From NCBI GenBank assembly GCA_965153455.1, contig OZ234501.1:3038001-3102000 (forward strand): DNA of 64,000 nt. Reading direction: 5' to 3'. The notes beneath the pieces were generated by a model. That model worked only from the letters and a program-made list of their open reading frames with translations, was not told the DNA's origin and ran no database searches. Position 1 is the stretch's first letter; each line of letters begins with the position of its first letter. The translations under genes were made by a program, and so were the position numbers. Source of the stretch: Sphagnum compactum (taxonomy: Eukaryota > Bryophyta > Sphagnopsida > Sphagnales). Shown here one piece after another: positions 11,728-23,960 of this stretch.

Positions 11728-14700
11728 AACAACAAGTGAGGGACTAAGAACAGCAAAAGCAATGCAAGTGGGAAAGAAAATGGCTGGCACAGCAGCCAGA
11801 CCATTGAGACCACAGCTTCTGCAAGGTTATTCCTGGGTAGCATCTTGTTGGAGGATGGCAAGTGGTAGAGGGCTGTTTGGGTGGGATGGGCCACATCTTT
11901 GTGGATCTCATTGGAGCACTCCAAGAGAGTCTAGTAAGGCAAGCTGCTCTACTTCCCACAATGAGCCTGCACCAAAAGAAAACCTGAATCTCTGTTTTGA
12001 TCCCAGGTCAGAGACTTTCCGATTTGTAGCAATTCATTGTGTTAGCACATTTCTAGATCCTTTCACAATATTCTTCTGACACTTTGTTGTAGTCTTAAGT
12101 TCTTTGGGATGAAGCTGCAGATTGGTTATCAAGGAAATTTCCACATATGTCTTGAGTCTTGTTAGCCATCACAGTTCAGGGCCTCAAGGAAAGGACAAAT
12201 TTGGCATCACAACCTGGCAAGTGAGGGACGAGCATTTCAAACAGCATCACAAAGTGATCATGTGGTAGAAACTCAGAAGCTTGGATTCAAATGCTTTGAT
12301 CCCAAGGTAATCCAATCTTGTGTTATGTGAGTTATACAATGGGATCAGTAGGAGACACCTAGATTTATGAATCTGTGCAGACACTTACCTTGGCCTAACA
12401 AGATGGAGTACCCTACTGGACCTGCAGAAACCTGCAGAAACCTGCACCTAGATTGATCATCTTTCCTCATGTGATGTTGGGGTTCTTTAAGTGTCTGGGT
12501 TCAAGGGTGATGGATCCTATGCTTTAAGGTGGAATCTAAGATACTTGGATTGCATAGTTCTTTGAGGTTTACTATCTTGATGAATTTCTGGTTGCAGAAT
12601 GGGTTGATTCCAAGCTATGTGAAGGTAGTGGAAGTGGGACCCCGGGATGGGTTACAGAATGAATCAATGACAGTCCCCACATCTGTGAAAGTTGAGCTCA
12701 TTCACCAACTTGTTGCTGCTGGGTTACCAGTGGTGGAAGCTACAAGCTTTGTCTCACCCAAGTGGGTACCTCAGGTATGGCAACATCTCAGGTACTCTTT
12801 TCCTCTTAAGTTTCTGAACATGTATGGGAGCCAGGATGTGCTAGAATCATATATGTTCAGGGTGCAGGAGGTCCCTGACCACTACCCTTTACTTAAAGGA
12901 CTATACTCTTGGGGTTAGATTCCCCTTGGGGTTAGATTCTTGCTTTTACAGGGACAAGCTAAAATGAAATGAAGCTTACTGTCACAAGCTTAACTGAGGC
13001 TACTATTGATTTTTTATGAGCAACATCTCTGGAGTGCAAGCCAGCATCTGGAGTCTTCAGGTTGCTTCCAGAATTTGCAATAGAAACTGAGGATCTTAAT
13101 CTTAGTATTATGGTTTGCCTAAAATTTGGGTGGACTATTGTATTCTTGTCTATGCCCACTGTCAGAAGCTGATGAAGTCAGTGGGGAGTCATGGCAGTTC
13201 ATCACTGCTATTCATGATGAAGGTGATGGTCTCGCATGTTGTGAGTGATGCTCATGAGGTTATGACTGGAATTGCTCGCATCATGTTTCTTTTTTTGTTG
13301 TTTTGTTTCATCTGCAACTCATAGATATGTCAATATGTGTCATGGAACTACTCTCACTAGAGGGGAGATTCTATGCAGTTACTCCTCTCTGAAGACTATG
13401 CTTTATACAATAATCTGAAGACTGAGAGTGTTGCACCCTGGTAGCTTGCAGATGCACACGATGTATTGGCAGCTATTGGAAATTTGGGCAGCACCCAATT
13501 TCCAGTCTTAACACCCAATCTCAAGGTGAGGGCAAGGCTTTGCACATCAATCTGTAGCACACATATTCCAGATACAGCAATTATAGCCAGGGGTAAAAAC
13601 ATTTCAAATGGGCAACTGGTGCTTTGGTGCATTTGAACTTGCTGATGGCATCAAAAAACAGTTAACTGCATGGTGATCAGTACATCCTTTATGACTAGAG
13701 TATCATGTTAGGAGCAGTCAAATATGAACACTGCACATGGCAGGGTTTTGAGGCAGCAATGGCAGCAGGAGCAAAGGAGATAGCAGTTTTCACAGCAGCA
13801 TCGGAGTCATTTGCCAAAGCAAATATCAACTGCACGATTGAAGAGAGCTTGGCTCGGTACCGTCAAGTCTGTGATGCAGCCAAGGAGCAGAATATCCCAG
13901 TCCGAGGGTGCGTCTTAAGCACAACCCTCTATCACAGTTATTTGGTCTACAGTAATTTACACTCTGCAGGGAGAACTGTACAGAAAAGGAGAAGGAACTT
14001 TTGGTGCATTTTCAGTTCTCCTTTTATCTCAAACTGAATTGGCTTGTCATACACAGCCGGTGTGCTGTCGCTTAAATTCTGACTTCCTAGGAGTGTCCAC
14101 TTTCACTGAATATCACAAATTCTGAGGACATTTTTAAAGATTCCCCAGCTTCTCTTGCATGTAGGTGTGAATACTAACCAGTCTTGTATGTTGTATATGT
14201 TCAGGTATGTATCATGTGTGGTGGGTTGTCCAATTGAAGGCCCTATATTGGCAGACGCAGTTGCAAATGTAGCACAGGATTTAGTTGAAATGGGTTGCTA
14301 TGAGGTCTCTCTTGGAGACACAATTGGGGTTGGCACCCCTGGTAAAGAACCTTGACTGGCTTGACACTTGCTGAACGTTGATATGCTAAGATGCTAACAG
14401 ATTTTATTTTGATGGCTTCACTTCCTTTCCTCTTCTTACAAGTGGAAATAAAAGTTTGAGTTCAGGTTCATGGTTAACAATGCTTTTTGCTTAGAAAGGT
14501 TGGGTTTGGGTTATGTCAGGGACAGTGGCACCAATGCTGAAAGTGGTGATGGATGTGGTGCCCGTGGAGCGTTTGGCAGTGCATTTTCATGACACGTATG
14601 GGCAAGCCCTTGTCAATATCCTGGTTGCTCTTCAGGTAGGCATGCAAGTTTCTGATGGTTTTGTTGCTCTCAGAAAAAGTACACAAGAGCTTCATTCCTG

Positions 14701-15158
14701 AAAACTGGAAGATAGGCCTGTGATCAGTTGAAGGATGAGTTAGCCAGTACCATGTTCTGATCTGAATCTTTAACCTCCAAATTGATGACCCAAAGCTTGA
14801 TGCCAAACCTTAGTCTTTCAGATTCAATGATTCAATTGACAAAATAATCTACTTCCCTGTTGAGGAATTTTCTAGTCAGTTGACTACAGCCTTTGGGGTA
14901 CTGTAGATGGGCATAAGTGTGGTGGACTCATCAGTAGCAGGCTTGGGAGGTTGTCCATATGCGAAAGGTGCTTCTGGAAATGTTGCAACTGAAGATGTGG
15001 TTTATCTGCTCAATGGTCTTGGCATCAAGTCAAATGTAGATCTCAGCAAGCTCTTGGCAGCAGGTACTTTTATCTGTGGGTATTTGGGCCGCACATCAGG
15101 GTCAAAAGCAGCTCTTGCACTAAGTAAGCTCATTGATCGTACGTCAAAAATACTATAG
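11728..15158 (+). CDS. Hydroxymethylglutaryl-CoA lyase, 8 placed exons
   Basis: The enzyme splits 3-hydroxy-3-methylglutaryl-CoA to acetyl-CoA and acetoacetate, the last step of leucine breakdown. Exons placed by phase: 11,728-12,006, 12,180-12,306, 12,598-12,774, 13,445-13,525, 13,744-13,907, 14,205-14,341, 14,520-14,635 and 14,907-15,158. All junctions keep frame. The catalytic (alpha/beta)8 barrel is complete. It carries [12 protein letters not shown] with the Arg-Asp pair, [35 protein letters not shown], and [10 protein letters not shown] with the metal-binding His-x-His. The signature loop [14 protein letters not shown] holds the active-site Cys and the metal-ligand Asn. The first two exons encode a polar N-terminal extension of about 135 residues, such as plant lyases have, ending CFDPK before NGLIPSYVK. 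The first exon and start codon are not resolved. In-frame Mets inside 11,728-12,006 are possible starts. Confidence 0.88.
13039..13230 (+). repeat. Dispersed repeat, copy 2 (lyase intron)
   Basis: This is the second copy of the segment at 10,950-11,115, in the intron between the VSPKWVPQ exon and the PVLTPNLK exon. The copies are diverged with small indels, so the duplication is old. Confidence 0.6.
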
Positions 15159-18100
15159 TAAGGGATATGCACTATCTGCCTTTTGCCCCTTTCTTTCTGG
15201 TTGCAATGTAATTGAAGGTTTGTCAATGCCTTCATTTTCTTAATCAAACATTATATTGTTACAGTGAGAAAAATGATAATGCAATGTCATCATGCCTTAG
15301 TCACTGTGAAACTTGGATCCCAGTTCTTTGTGAGTTTATACCAGTGTTAGCCCATTATTGCTTTTTTTTAAATAACCTACTTTGGTGCCAAGTCGGTTAT
15401 CAGAAATTTTTTGGGTAATAACCTTCAGTTATGAATAAGGGTAGAATATTGCACAAGAATTGTGATATCTTTTGTTCTTCTTAAACATCTCCCTCTAGTG
15501 ACAAGCATATCATTTATTGCTAGATCAACACAATTATCGATTACTCATAAAGTTGCAGATGAAAACATGCATAGAAATTTCAAAGATGAGACTTCAAAGC
15601 CACTTCATAGGGATAAACCTTTGAACACCAAAAAAAACCTTTGGAACCCTCTTCACATTTGATTTGGGGTCCAACAACAAATAATAATGAAAAAATAATA
15701 TTCTACAACAATAAACACATGACAAGCTTGATTGACTATCAATCTACTAATCACCTCTAGGTGGCCTTATGAATTCTCCCCTTGATCATCCAAAGAAGCT
15801 CAAAGTGTACCACATCAACAAGCATGACCTTCAATTAGCATTCCAATAAAAGTCATAACCTTGTTAGCATAACCTCACCAAATCTTCACATAATTTGAAC
15901 AATTGGTACAAACAAGAATTGAACAAAGTATAAGAGGATTGGGCTTATGATTCTACACACATAGTAGCAACAACCAGAAAGTTAGGGAATCAAACAAACC
16001 ATCAAGTATTATATCTTCATCAACCTAACAAACCTAAACCTAATTTTGATCTAATGTAAGAGGAAATTTGAATCCATGACAAATTACATAGGAAACCCAA
16101 TCCCCAACCATAGAAAAATTGTCAAATAGAACCAACATAGGAACCCCATTGCATGAAGCAAATAGCAACAAAAGATTGCAGGTGGTGGACATGGATCCAA
16201 ACCTCAAGCTTCAATTGTCATGCCTAACGATAATCCTACAACACACAACCACCAATGGAGATAAAGTCCAAAGGTCCTTATGTTATTATTTATTTCTAAC
16301 AATCTTTCACTCACCCTATTCATAGTAAATCTAATACAATAATTAGATTTGGAATATAGTCATGATCAACTTGCAAGGATCTTGCCAACTTGTTTCCATG
16401 TTGATCTCCTCAAATGTAAATTTCACATCAAAACATGTTTGGGGAAAAAAATTGTGTTGTTGATGGCTTTTTGTGTGAATCTTCTCATCAAGCAACGAAG
16501 AAAATTAATTTTGTCATCAAAGTGAAATGCATGTATTTGAATATACATATGACTTTATTGACATTTGCTGGGTCTTAGGAATGATTCATGAAACAAAATC
16601 TACAATATGATTCAACATTAGACTTCGGTCTTCATTTGCAGCCAAATCTAAATAGTTATTGTTCATGTGCAATCTTAAATCTAAATCTTCATTGACAAAT
16701 TTTAATATTGTTTCACATCATTTTTATTGGGGTCTTTGAATGAATGTATCAATGGTTGTAAGTCTTAATGGTAAAAAACAAATGTGTTCATCAACAACTC
16801 ATCAAAATAGATTGCAAGTTTGGCATGCCTTAGTTATTTTGTAACCTTGATTGTTTTGTGAGATGCCAATTGCATTAGCTTAGAAAATACGTAGAGAATG
16901 TTCAATATAGATGAAGATAACTAAAAATTCTTTGGATTTTAGGACATGTGTGAAATGTTTATGTCATGAATTTGTGAACCCAAAATCGTTGATTTTCATG
17001 TGGTTATGAATGTGCCAATGCTACAAAATTGTGAAGAATGTAGTTGTTTTCATGAATGTCATTAGTTTGGATGGTTGTAGGTTTGATGTCTTCATGGATA
17101 ATAACCTTTGGACATCTATGCAAACTACAATAATTGAAGAAGGGGCAAAAGATTATTCAACATGATATCCTTTCCAATGTAGATTCTTGGATTGCCATGA
17201 TTTTGGAAATGTGAAATGTTGGCAAACCTCAACTTAGGCAATTGAACTATTGAATTAAAAAAAGATGATGAAAACATTTCAGTTATATGATATTAAGTTA
17301 AATGCTTATGTTAATAAGATCAATTCCTTGATGTAATCACTTGAAAAAAACATTCATGTCTTGAACAAAAACCTCATAAACAATTAATTTGTGTATTGAC
17401 ATTGGAGAAATACTTCATTGACATAATGATGTATTGCTTACATGGGTATAAATGTATATTAAATTAAAAAAAATATTGGAATAGGTTTTTTTAAATGTTA
17501 TTTCTTGTCAAAACATATAATTTTTTTCAATGCCAAATAATTTTTTTTTGTGTTATCGCACACTACCAATGATGATCAGTTGATGAAAAAAAATCATTTT
17601 TTGAAAATCAAACTCCATTTGAATGAAAATATTGAATGACATTGCATGCAACTTAAATTGAATTCAAAACTCTTTAATTAAATTCAAAAACTAAAAGAAA
17701 TATTGTATTATGCAACCATTCAATTTGTAATAACATGTGACTAATTGTCATTTGCAACTACGTTTTGTCATTTTTACAACTAGTCATCATCCTTTTCATT
17801 CTGTTACTATTATTGCAACTATGGTGCAATTAATCATGATTACTAAATTTTCATCCTTCCATGTCGACCAATTTTTTGGGTTTTTCATCTAACAATAAGC
17901 ATATATATCAAACTTGAGGTCCGTGCTACTTTACATTACTAGTGATGATGGATTGATGAAAAAGATGTGTTGATTTTGCTATAGTTAATATTGATTAAAA
18001 CAAATCAATAAGAATTTTTGAAAAATTTAATCAAATTTTGAAATAAGAATTAAAGGAAAAGTTTGCAAATTCAAATGCAATAAGGTTAATAGTACACTAA

Positions 18101-19230
18101 TGTCTCCAAATCCCAAAACCTCACCTACAATTAGTACCTAAGAATAACATAATACATCATAACAACAAATATGTGTGTTTTAGAGCCTATTTGAACAAAA
18201 TTTTAAACTATAATATTAATCTTATTAAAAAGTGAAGATAAGCACAATGTGACTCACTAGAAATTGAATTGTTGATGGTTTTAAAAATTAATTGTGAAAA
18301 CATTTGATTGTTTTAGTAATAAACAAGTTGGAGGGTTCAAGATTATTAGCATCAATCTTAATTGCTTTAACATGTGTACACGAAATGCAATAAATTTGTT
18401 AATAACATAAGCTTGTAAACTCAATTAGGCCACCTAAACATCATTTTAGAACACAAAAACTATTAAAGTTGGGAGATTTAATACACCCTTAGCAATGTTG
18501 ACAGTCATTTTGGAATATTGACAATTTATACCATAGTGGACTTATACACAAATTTGAAGGAAAAAATTAGTGCAAGATGCATATTGAAAGATTGACATGT
18601 TTAACATCAATGTATTTTAAAGGATAGTTCAAGTTCTATATGGCATGGATTTCTTATCCATATTTTATGATACACATATGTTAACTAACTTGCATGTAAG
18701 CAATTCTAGAAATCTAAGGAAAACCATTTTACAAGCTCTACATCCTGAGTAATATAATCAACTAGCTACTTTTAGGAGTTGTATGAATGTGCATTGGAAT
18801 ACATCAATATACACAATTTACATAAACTTTGTGTTTGTTAATAAGATTTGTGGGTGTTTGGTTCTATTACACCAAAATGAAACATAAGTGCATGATGTTC
18901 TTGACCTATTATTAGGTATTTTTTAGATTGCAATAATCAACAATGTTCTATCTACAATAGCATATATATAACCATAAGGATACATTCATTATGTGGTGAA
19001 AGTTCTTGTCAAAACATCTAGTTGTCTTTTGGTAGCATATTCAAAATTGAAAGGCACCTTCCAATGTTTCATACCTTCCAAATTGCAGCAAACAATCCCA
19101 CAAAAATGTTCAAGAACTAGACCTCTAATTATTTCTTCTAACTTCAATTAAACTATGAAGATTATGATTTCCATTTTCTAGAATGTAACTTTTTGGACAC
19201 CGTAACCTCATCAGTCAAGGATGCTACTTA
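15159..19230. other. AT-rich gene-free region
   Basis: No gene is seen. The first few hundred bases should be the lyase 3' UTR. After that the base composition drops to strongly AT-rich, with short chance frames only. A weak repeat (GATGATnn, then TTGATGAAAAA) occurs at about 17,565 and 17,945, which may be the edges of an old insertion. Confidence 0.5.
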
Positions 19231-21598
19231 CGCAATGCCAAAACGTGACTACATTGACAACTACAAAACTAGTCATAAATGTCATTTGCGACTAGTTGCA
19301 ACTACACCTACGACTACAAAATATTATATATATATTTGTGTATATAATAAATTTATTTATATTTATAGAATAATATAATATTTAAATATTTAAATATATT
19401 TTTGAATATTGATTTTACAAAATAATTATTCATTTAATTTATTTTTAATTATTTGTATATTGTATACATATGGTTTATACACAAATTGTATAAAATTTAT
19501 ATATGATATAAAACATGATTATATTATATGTCATTATACATACTGTTGGTCAACATACATCTATAGTCAACATGGTCAAATTGGTCAACATGGTGGGAAC
19601 AAGTATTAATCCCTAGACCTCCTTGAATTGGTCCAAGGCCTTTGGCATCCACTTACCACATTACATGTGACACAATGTTACACAAAAAGTTTATCACGTT
19701 CCAATGTTTGAATGTATAAAAAATACAAAGTTTAAAATTTAATTTTTTTCCAATACTTATTCAAATGAAAATATGAATATGAATTATCAAACTTTGGAGT
19801 ATAATCTACATATGTGGACAAGTTAAATATTCAAATAACAAATTTTGTACATAAGAAATCACTTTTGAATTTTTAAATTTTTAACATATCCGTTATGTTT
19901 CAATACATGATAAACTTTAATAAATATATGTATAATTTGAATATAAAATATTGAGTATTTTTTAATTTATTTTGTAATTCTGAAATATGAATATAATATG
20001 TTATTATTAATATATTATATGTATATATATTATGTATCATATGTATATAATATACACATATTATAATATATGTATACATTTATATATATATTCAATATTT
20101 ATACATTATATACGAATATTTAATTTTCATTATATCATTTGATTTAATAATATATATTAATTCCAATTTTATATTTATTTTCAGTATATTCTAATTTAAA
20201 TAATAGAATTGATATTTAGAAAATATATATTTCCCAATTAATTTTATCATATTTATTATAATCCAACCACTTAACATGACATTATAATTGTACTAGTTTT
20301 CATTATTTCAATTTTTTATAGTTTTAAGTTATTAAAAATCTACACATTTAACACAATATATACACATACAAATGCAATGTTATATGTATCTAAATATTTA
20401 TTGAAATATGTTTAAAGTATATACATAATACCACAAATATTTTGTAATAAAATTATAATCTAAAAATTGTAAATTATATTTAATAATTTTTTTAAAAAGG
20501 TCATTTTATATATAAATTTAATATGTTGTAAATTTATGAATCCTAAACACATAGATAAATTTGGTTTAAATAGCATGAAATTGCTTGAATTGTGTTTTTT
20601 TGTTATTAAAATAGGATATTTAGATTAAACTCGGCTAGACGAAGGCTGAAGTTCATTAATTTTGTTTGATTTTGGTTAAAGTAATCCAAATGAGGCTAAA
20701 GTAGGTAATTTTGGCTAAAATAGGACAATTGTTTTTAAATATTGATAAACTTGGCTAAAACTTGGTTAAGTTTGGTTAAATGAAGATAATGTTTTTTAAA
20801 CTAAATGATTTTGGCTAAATTTGGCTAAACCTAAGAAAAATTAAGCTAAATTTGTTTATGTATTTGGCTAAATTTTAATAAATTAGGCTAAATGTGGATA
20901 AATTAATACATTTAGGTTAAACGTCAATACTAAAGTTAAATTTGGTTAAAATTGGTGAAATCAAGTTACATGAATACACTTAAACTAAACATGGTCAATT
21001 AAACATGGTAAATTTTTTTAATGTATTCTGATGGAATCAAGGCAAATTAGGCTAAATTGAGTTAATTAATCAAAATTTGGCAAAATTTAAATGTTGCTAA
21101 ATTTGGTTACATTTGGCTAAACTAAATTAAATTAGTTTACATATGTTAAAATATGTTACAATAAGCTAAAATATAAGATATTTAGAATAAATTAGGTTAT
21201 TTAAGATCAACTAGGCTACTTAAGGTGAACTAACCTTAAGTAGGTTAAATTAGGATTGGATTAAGTTAAACTAAATTAATTTAAATTAGATTAAATTAAG
21301 GTAAATTAAACTAAGTTGGGCTCCTAATACAAATTTGACCATGTTGATATGTATTTCACTTTTTTTAAACTTGCTGAAATAAGGTCAAGTATATTATATG
21401 ATTACATTAGTCATGTAGCCATATTTGTAGTCATAATTACTTCTAGTTGTAATCATAATCATATTTATAATCATAGATTCACAATTATGATTATAGTTGT
21501 CAAAATGATTATGACTCAAATCCACTTACAACTACATGACTATTTTGGGTGATAATCATAACATGTCCTAGTCATAGAAACCACATTTTGACATAGTG
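19231..21598. mobile_element. CACTA-like (EnSpm) nonautonomous element
   Basis: The right end, read inward on the minus strand, is CACTATGTCAAAATGTGG. The left end is a diverged partner, CGCAATGCCAAAACGTGA. Both are flanked by TTA (19,228-19,230 and 21,599-21,601), matching the 3-bp target duplication of this superfamily. Subterminal regions on both sides are rich in GACTA/TAGTC and CAACTAC motifs in both orientations, as CACTA elements show. The interior has no transposase frame. It is AT-rich and contains the GGCTAAA array. The left end has lost the canonical CACTA, so the element is old. Confidence 0.55.
20625..21320 (+). repeat. Degenerate TTTGGCTAAA array
   Basis: About ten exact GGCTAAA words and many variants (GGTTAAA, AGCTAAA, GGCAAAA) recur every 10 to 40 bases in one orientation over about 700 bp, with little other sequence. 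It behaves like a strongly decayed short tandem repeat in the interior of the CACTA-like element. Confidence 0.65.
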
Positions 21599-21601
21599 TT
21601 A

Positions 21602-22844
21602 ATATGTTTCGGACCTCAATAGACAAGTCCCCAACAATCACAACCTTCACATGAATCACTACAATTTCTTTTAATCAATCAATTTCAAAGGCAATTCTCT
21701 AAAATGTTTACCTTTCAAGTGGGGATGTCATCTTCATGATGTTCATCTACTTCAAAATCAAAGCATAAATTTTGTGCACAATGAAAACTTGACAAGAGTT
21801 AATAAAATTTCATTTACTTATTTAATGGTTTATATCATATTATATATTTACCAAGCTCCATGATAAGGGCATGAAAATAGACACATTGGATTACATATCT
21901 TATACACATTTATAGTAACAGAACTTGCAAATGGTTTTTTTAGGTAGCATAATTTTTTTAGCAAATACACATTAACATTGACATTAAACCTAACTGCATA
22001 TATCAATAAGCAACTAACATGAACTACAAATTAAGGGAAATTCAAAGGCAATCTGGAAAGATTATACTTGCTCACATGCAACATCCATTGCAAAATCTTA
22101 GCATCTAGCAAAAGCAAGAAACATTTTTATATTCTAACAATGTTGGATCTCAGCATGTGACACTTCGTACTTAATGGGGTTTTTGATTCCCAATTATAGT
22201 TTGACAATGTCCAAGCCTTTGCCTCTATCAACATCCCCCACTTTCACCTCCCAAAATGTCTTATTCATTTTTTTGTTGTGGATTTATGTTCACTGCATGG
22301 AATTTATTAGCTTTTAATTGTAAGAAATTGACCGCCTCTTTAGCATTTTGGATCTTCAAACCTTGAGGTTTTATTTGCTCCTTACAAAACTACCTTTTCA
22401 ATAAGGCACCTCTTCCATCAACTTCCCTTTTGCCATGCCAAATGGCAAAATACTTCCAAAACATTTAACATCCTCATGGACGTTGTTCACTAATAGTGAA
22501 TTGATGATACCTACCCAAGAAGTACCAAGCCCGTGGACTTTTAAATTAGCCATAAGAGCCATCACTCTAAACATGTTGCATGGGTTGACAACCTTTAAAC
22601 TTTAGAAACTCCCAATGCAACTTGAAAGCGTGTTAGACAAACAAAATGTCATGTTTCTTTTAATTAGAAATATAATAGTGAACCTCAAAGATTTTGGGGC
22701 TTTCTATGGTTGGGTCACAGAGGATTATGTCAATACATAATGTGAATTAAAACAGTGATCTAAAATCAGAACCAAGGGTGAAAACACATTACGGTGACCC
22801 CTTTTGGGTTGTCACATTGTATTACTTTTTAAAGGTGTGCATGT
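21602..22844. other. AT-rich spacer
   Basis: Nothing recognisable. There are no domain-bearing frames and no repeats that I could pair. Confidence 0.45.
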
Positions 22845-23435
22845 TTGAGTGTATTCCACAAAGTGTTTTGGCATGTTGCATCAGAACATGTTGATCACAC
22901 TTTTGGCATTTTTACTTGTGATACATTGGAAAGCACTCGAAGGATTCATTATATCCTTGCCACAAACAAGCATATTATAACACATCTTCTAATTAAGCCA
23001 TTGTCATGTTTTTGTGCCTTTTGTATTGACAAGAAGGAGTAAAATGTCCAAATTTCAAGTGGACATGGGATTAAGGTTCTTAAGGTTTTTTCAACCTGTT
23101 GACACTGGATTTGTAAAAGACTCTAAGTTCACTACTTGGGATGCGGAGTTGCATTACATGGTATTGATATTGGTAGCAAACTTGTTGCCACCTTGGAAAA
23201 ACTACATAAGCAAGCAATGCCTAAGGAGCAAATTTTTGGATATGCATTGGATCCTAGATCTCATTTTGGACCTTCATGGCATAATTTTCATGAAACAATG
23301 GTGTCCTTAGGTATGTGTTTCATAAAGCCCTTGAATTCTTTTTCTTGCCAACAAGTAATAAAGCTATGGATAACAAATTTTAAAAGACAAAGCTTCAAGT
23401 ATTATATCACCTCAAGAGGCATTGTGTTGTTGTAG
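22845..23435 (+). pseudogene. Unrecognised decayed coding remnant
   Basis: Three overlapping plus-strand frames (22,845-23,042, 23,014-23,310, 23,136-23,435) have less biased composition than the surroundings. They include FWHVASEHVDHTFGIF, KPLSCFCAFCIDKKE and SKLVATLEKLHKQ. Shifting between frames gives a more continuous protein, as in a frameshifted relic. The Cys-rich SCFCAFCIDK stretch recalls plant transposon-derived proteins, but I cannot name a family. Confidence 0.3.
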
Positions 23436-23528
23436 ATCCCTACTTACTTTTTTATCTCAACTATCTGCATTTTTGCCCATCACCTCATGGCCAATGCTAC
23501 ACCACTTTGTGTGTTTTTCAATAGTTAA

Positions 23529-23760
23529 CACTATAAGAAAAAAGGTGTTTTGCAATTGGGCTTGCAATTTAGTTTTTGAATTGTAATGACCATTTGTATT
23601 CTCAATGTATTTCTACATCCATGAGTGTTATTAGACAAGTTGCCTAAGTTGCAAAAGATGCAACTTACCATATATACAATCATACATTAATGCAACTCAT
23701 TACAACTTTGTCGTAATAACTCCTTTTCAAATTACTATGCAATTCTCTTATGATTACAAC
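23529..23760 (+). mobile_element. Possible CACTA-type left end
   Basis: CACTATAAGAAAAAAGGTG is a good match to a CACTA terminus, and subterminal TTGCAA and its variants repeat over the next 200 bp. No partner right end or target duplication was found before the SDR gene, so the element may be truncated. Coordinates cover only the recognisable end. Confidence 0.35.
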
Positions 23761-23862
23761 CATAATGTCATGCTAACATCACTTTTCATCCATTCATCAA
23801 AATCTAACACATATCAAAATCAAAAAAAATATATTAAAATAAATCCCCTGCCTACCATCGTT

Positions 23863-23960
23863 GGGGAGCTTCAGGCTCCCCCAGCAAGCAACCCTCTCAC
23901 CCCTTGTTGATGGTGCTTCAACGAAACGCAAAATAAGAATGTCGAGGAGCTTACCTCGAC
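23863..23960. other. Two short perfect hairpins
   Basis: GGGGAGC-TTCAG-GCTCCCC (23,863-23,881) and GTCGAGG-AGCTTA-CCTCGAC (23,941-23,960) are perfect 7-bp stems with small loops, 60 bp apart, in a locally GC-richer island (23,850-24,450). Function unknown; they may belong to the CACTA-type element. Confidence 0.45.
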
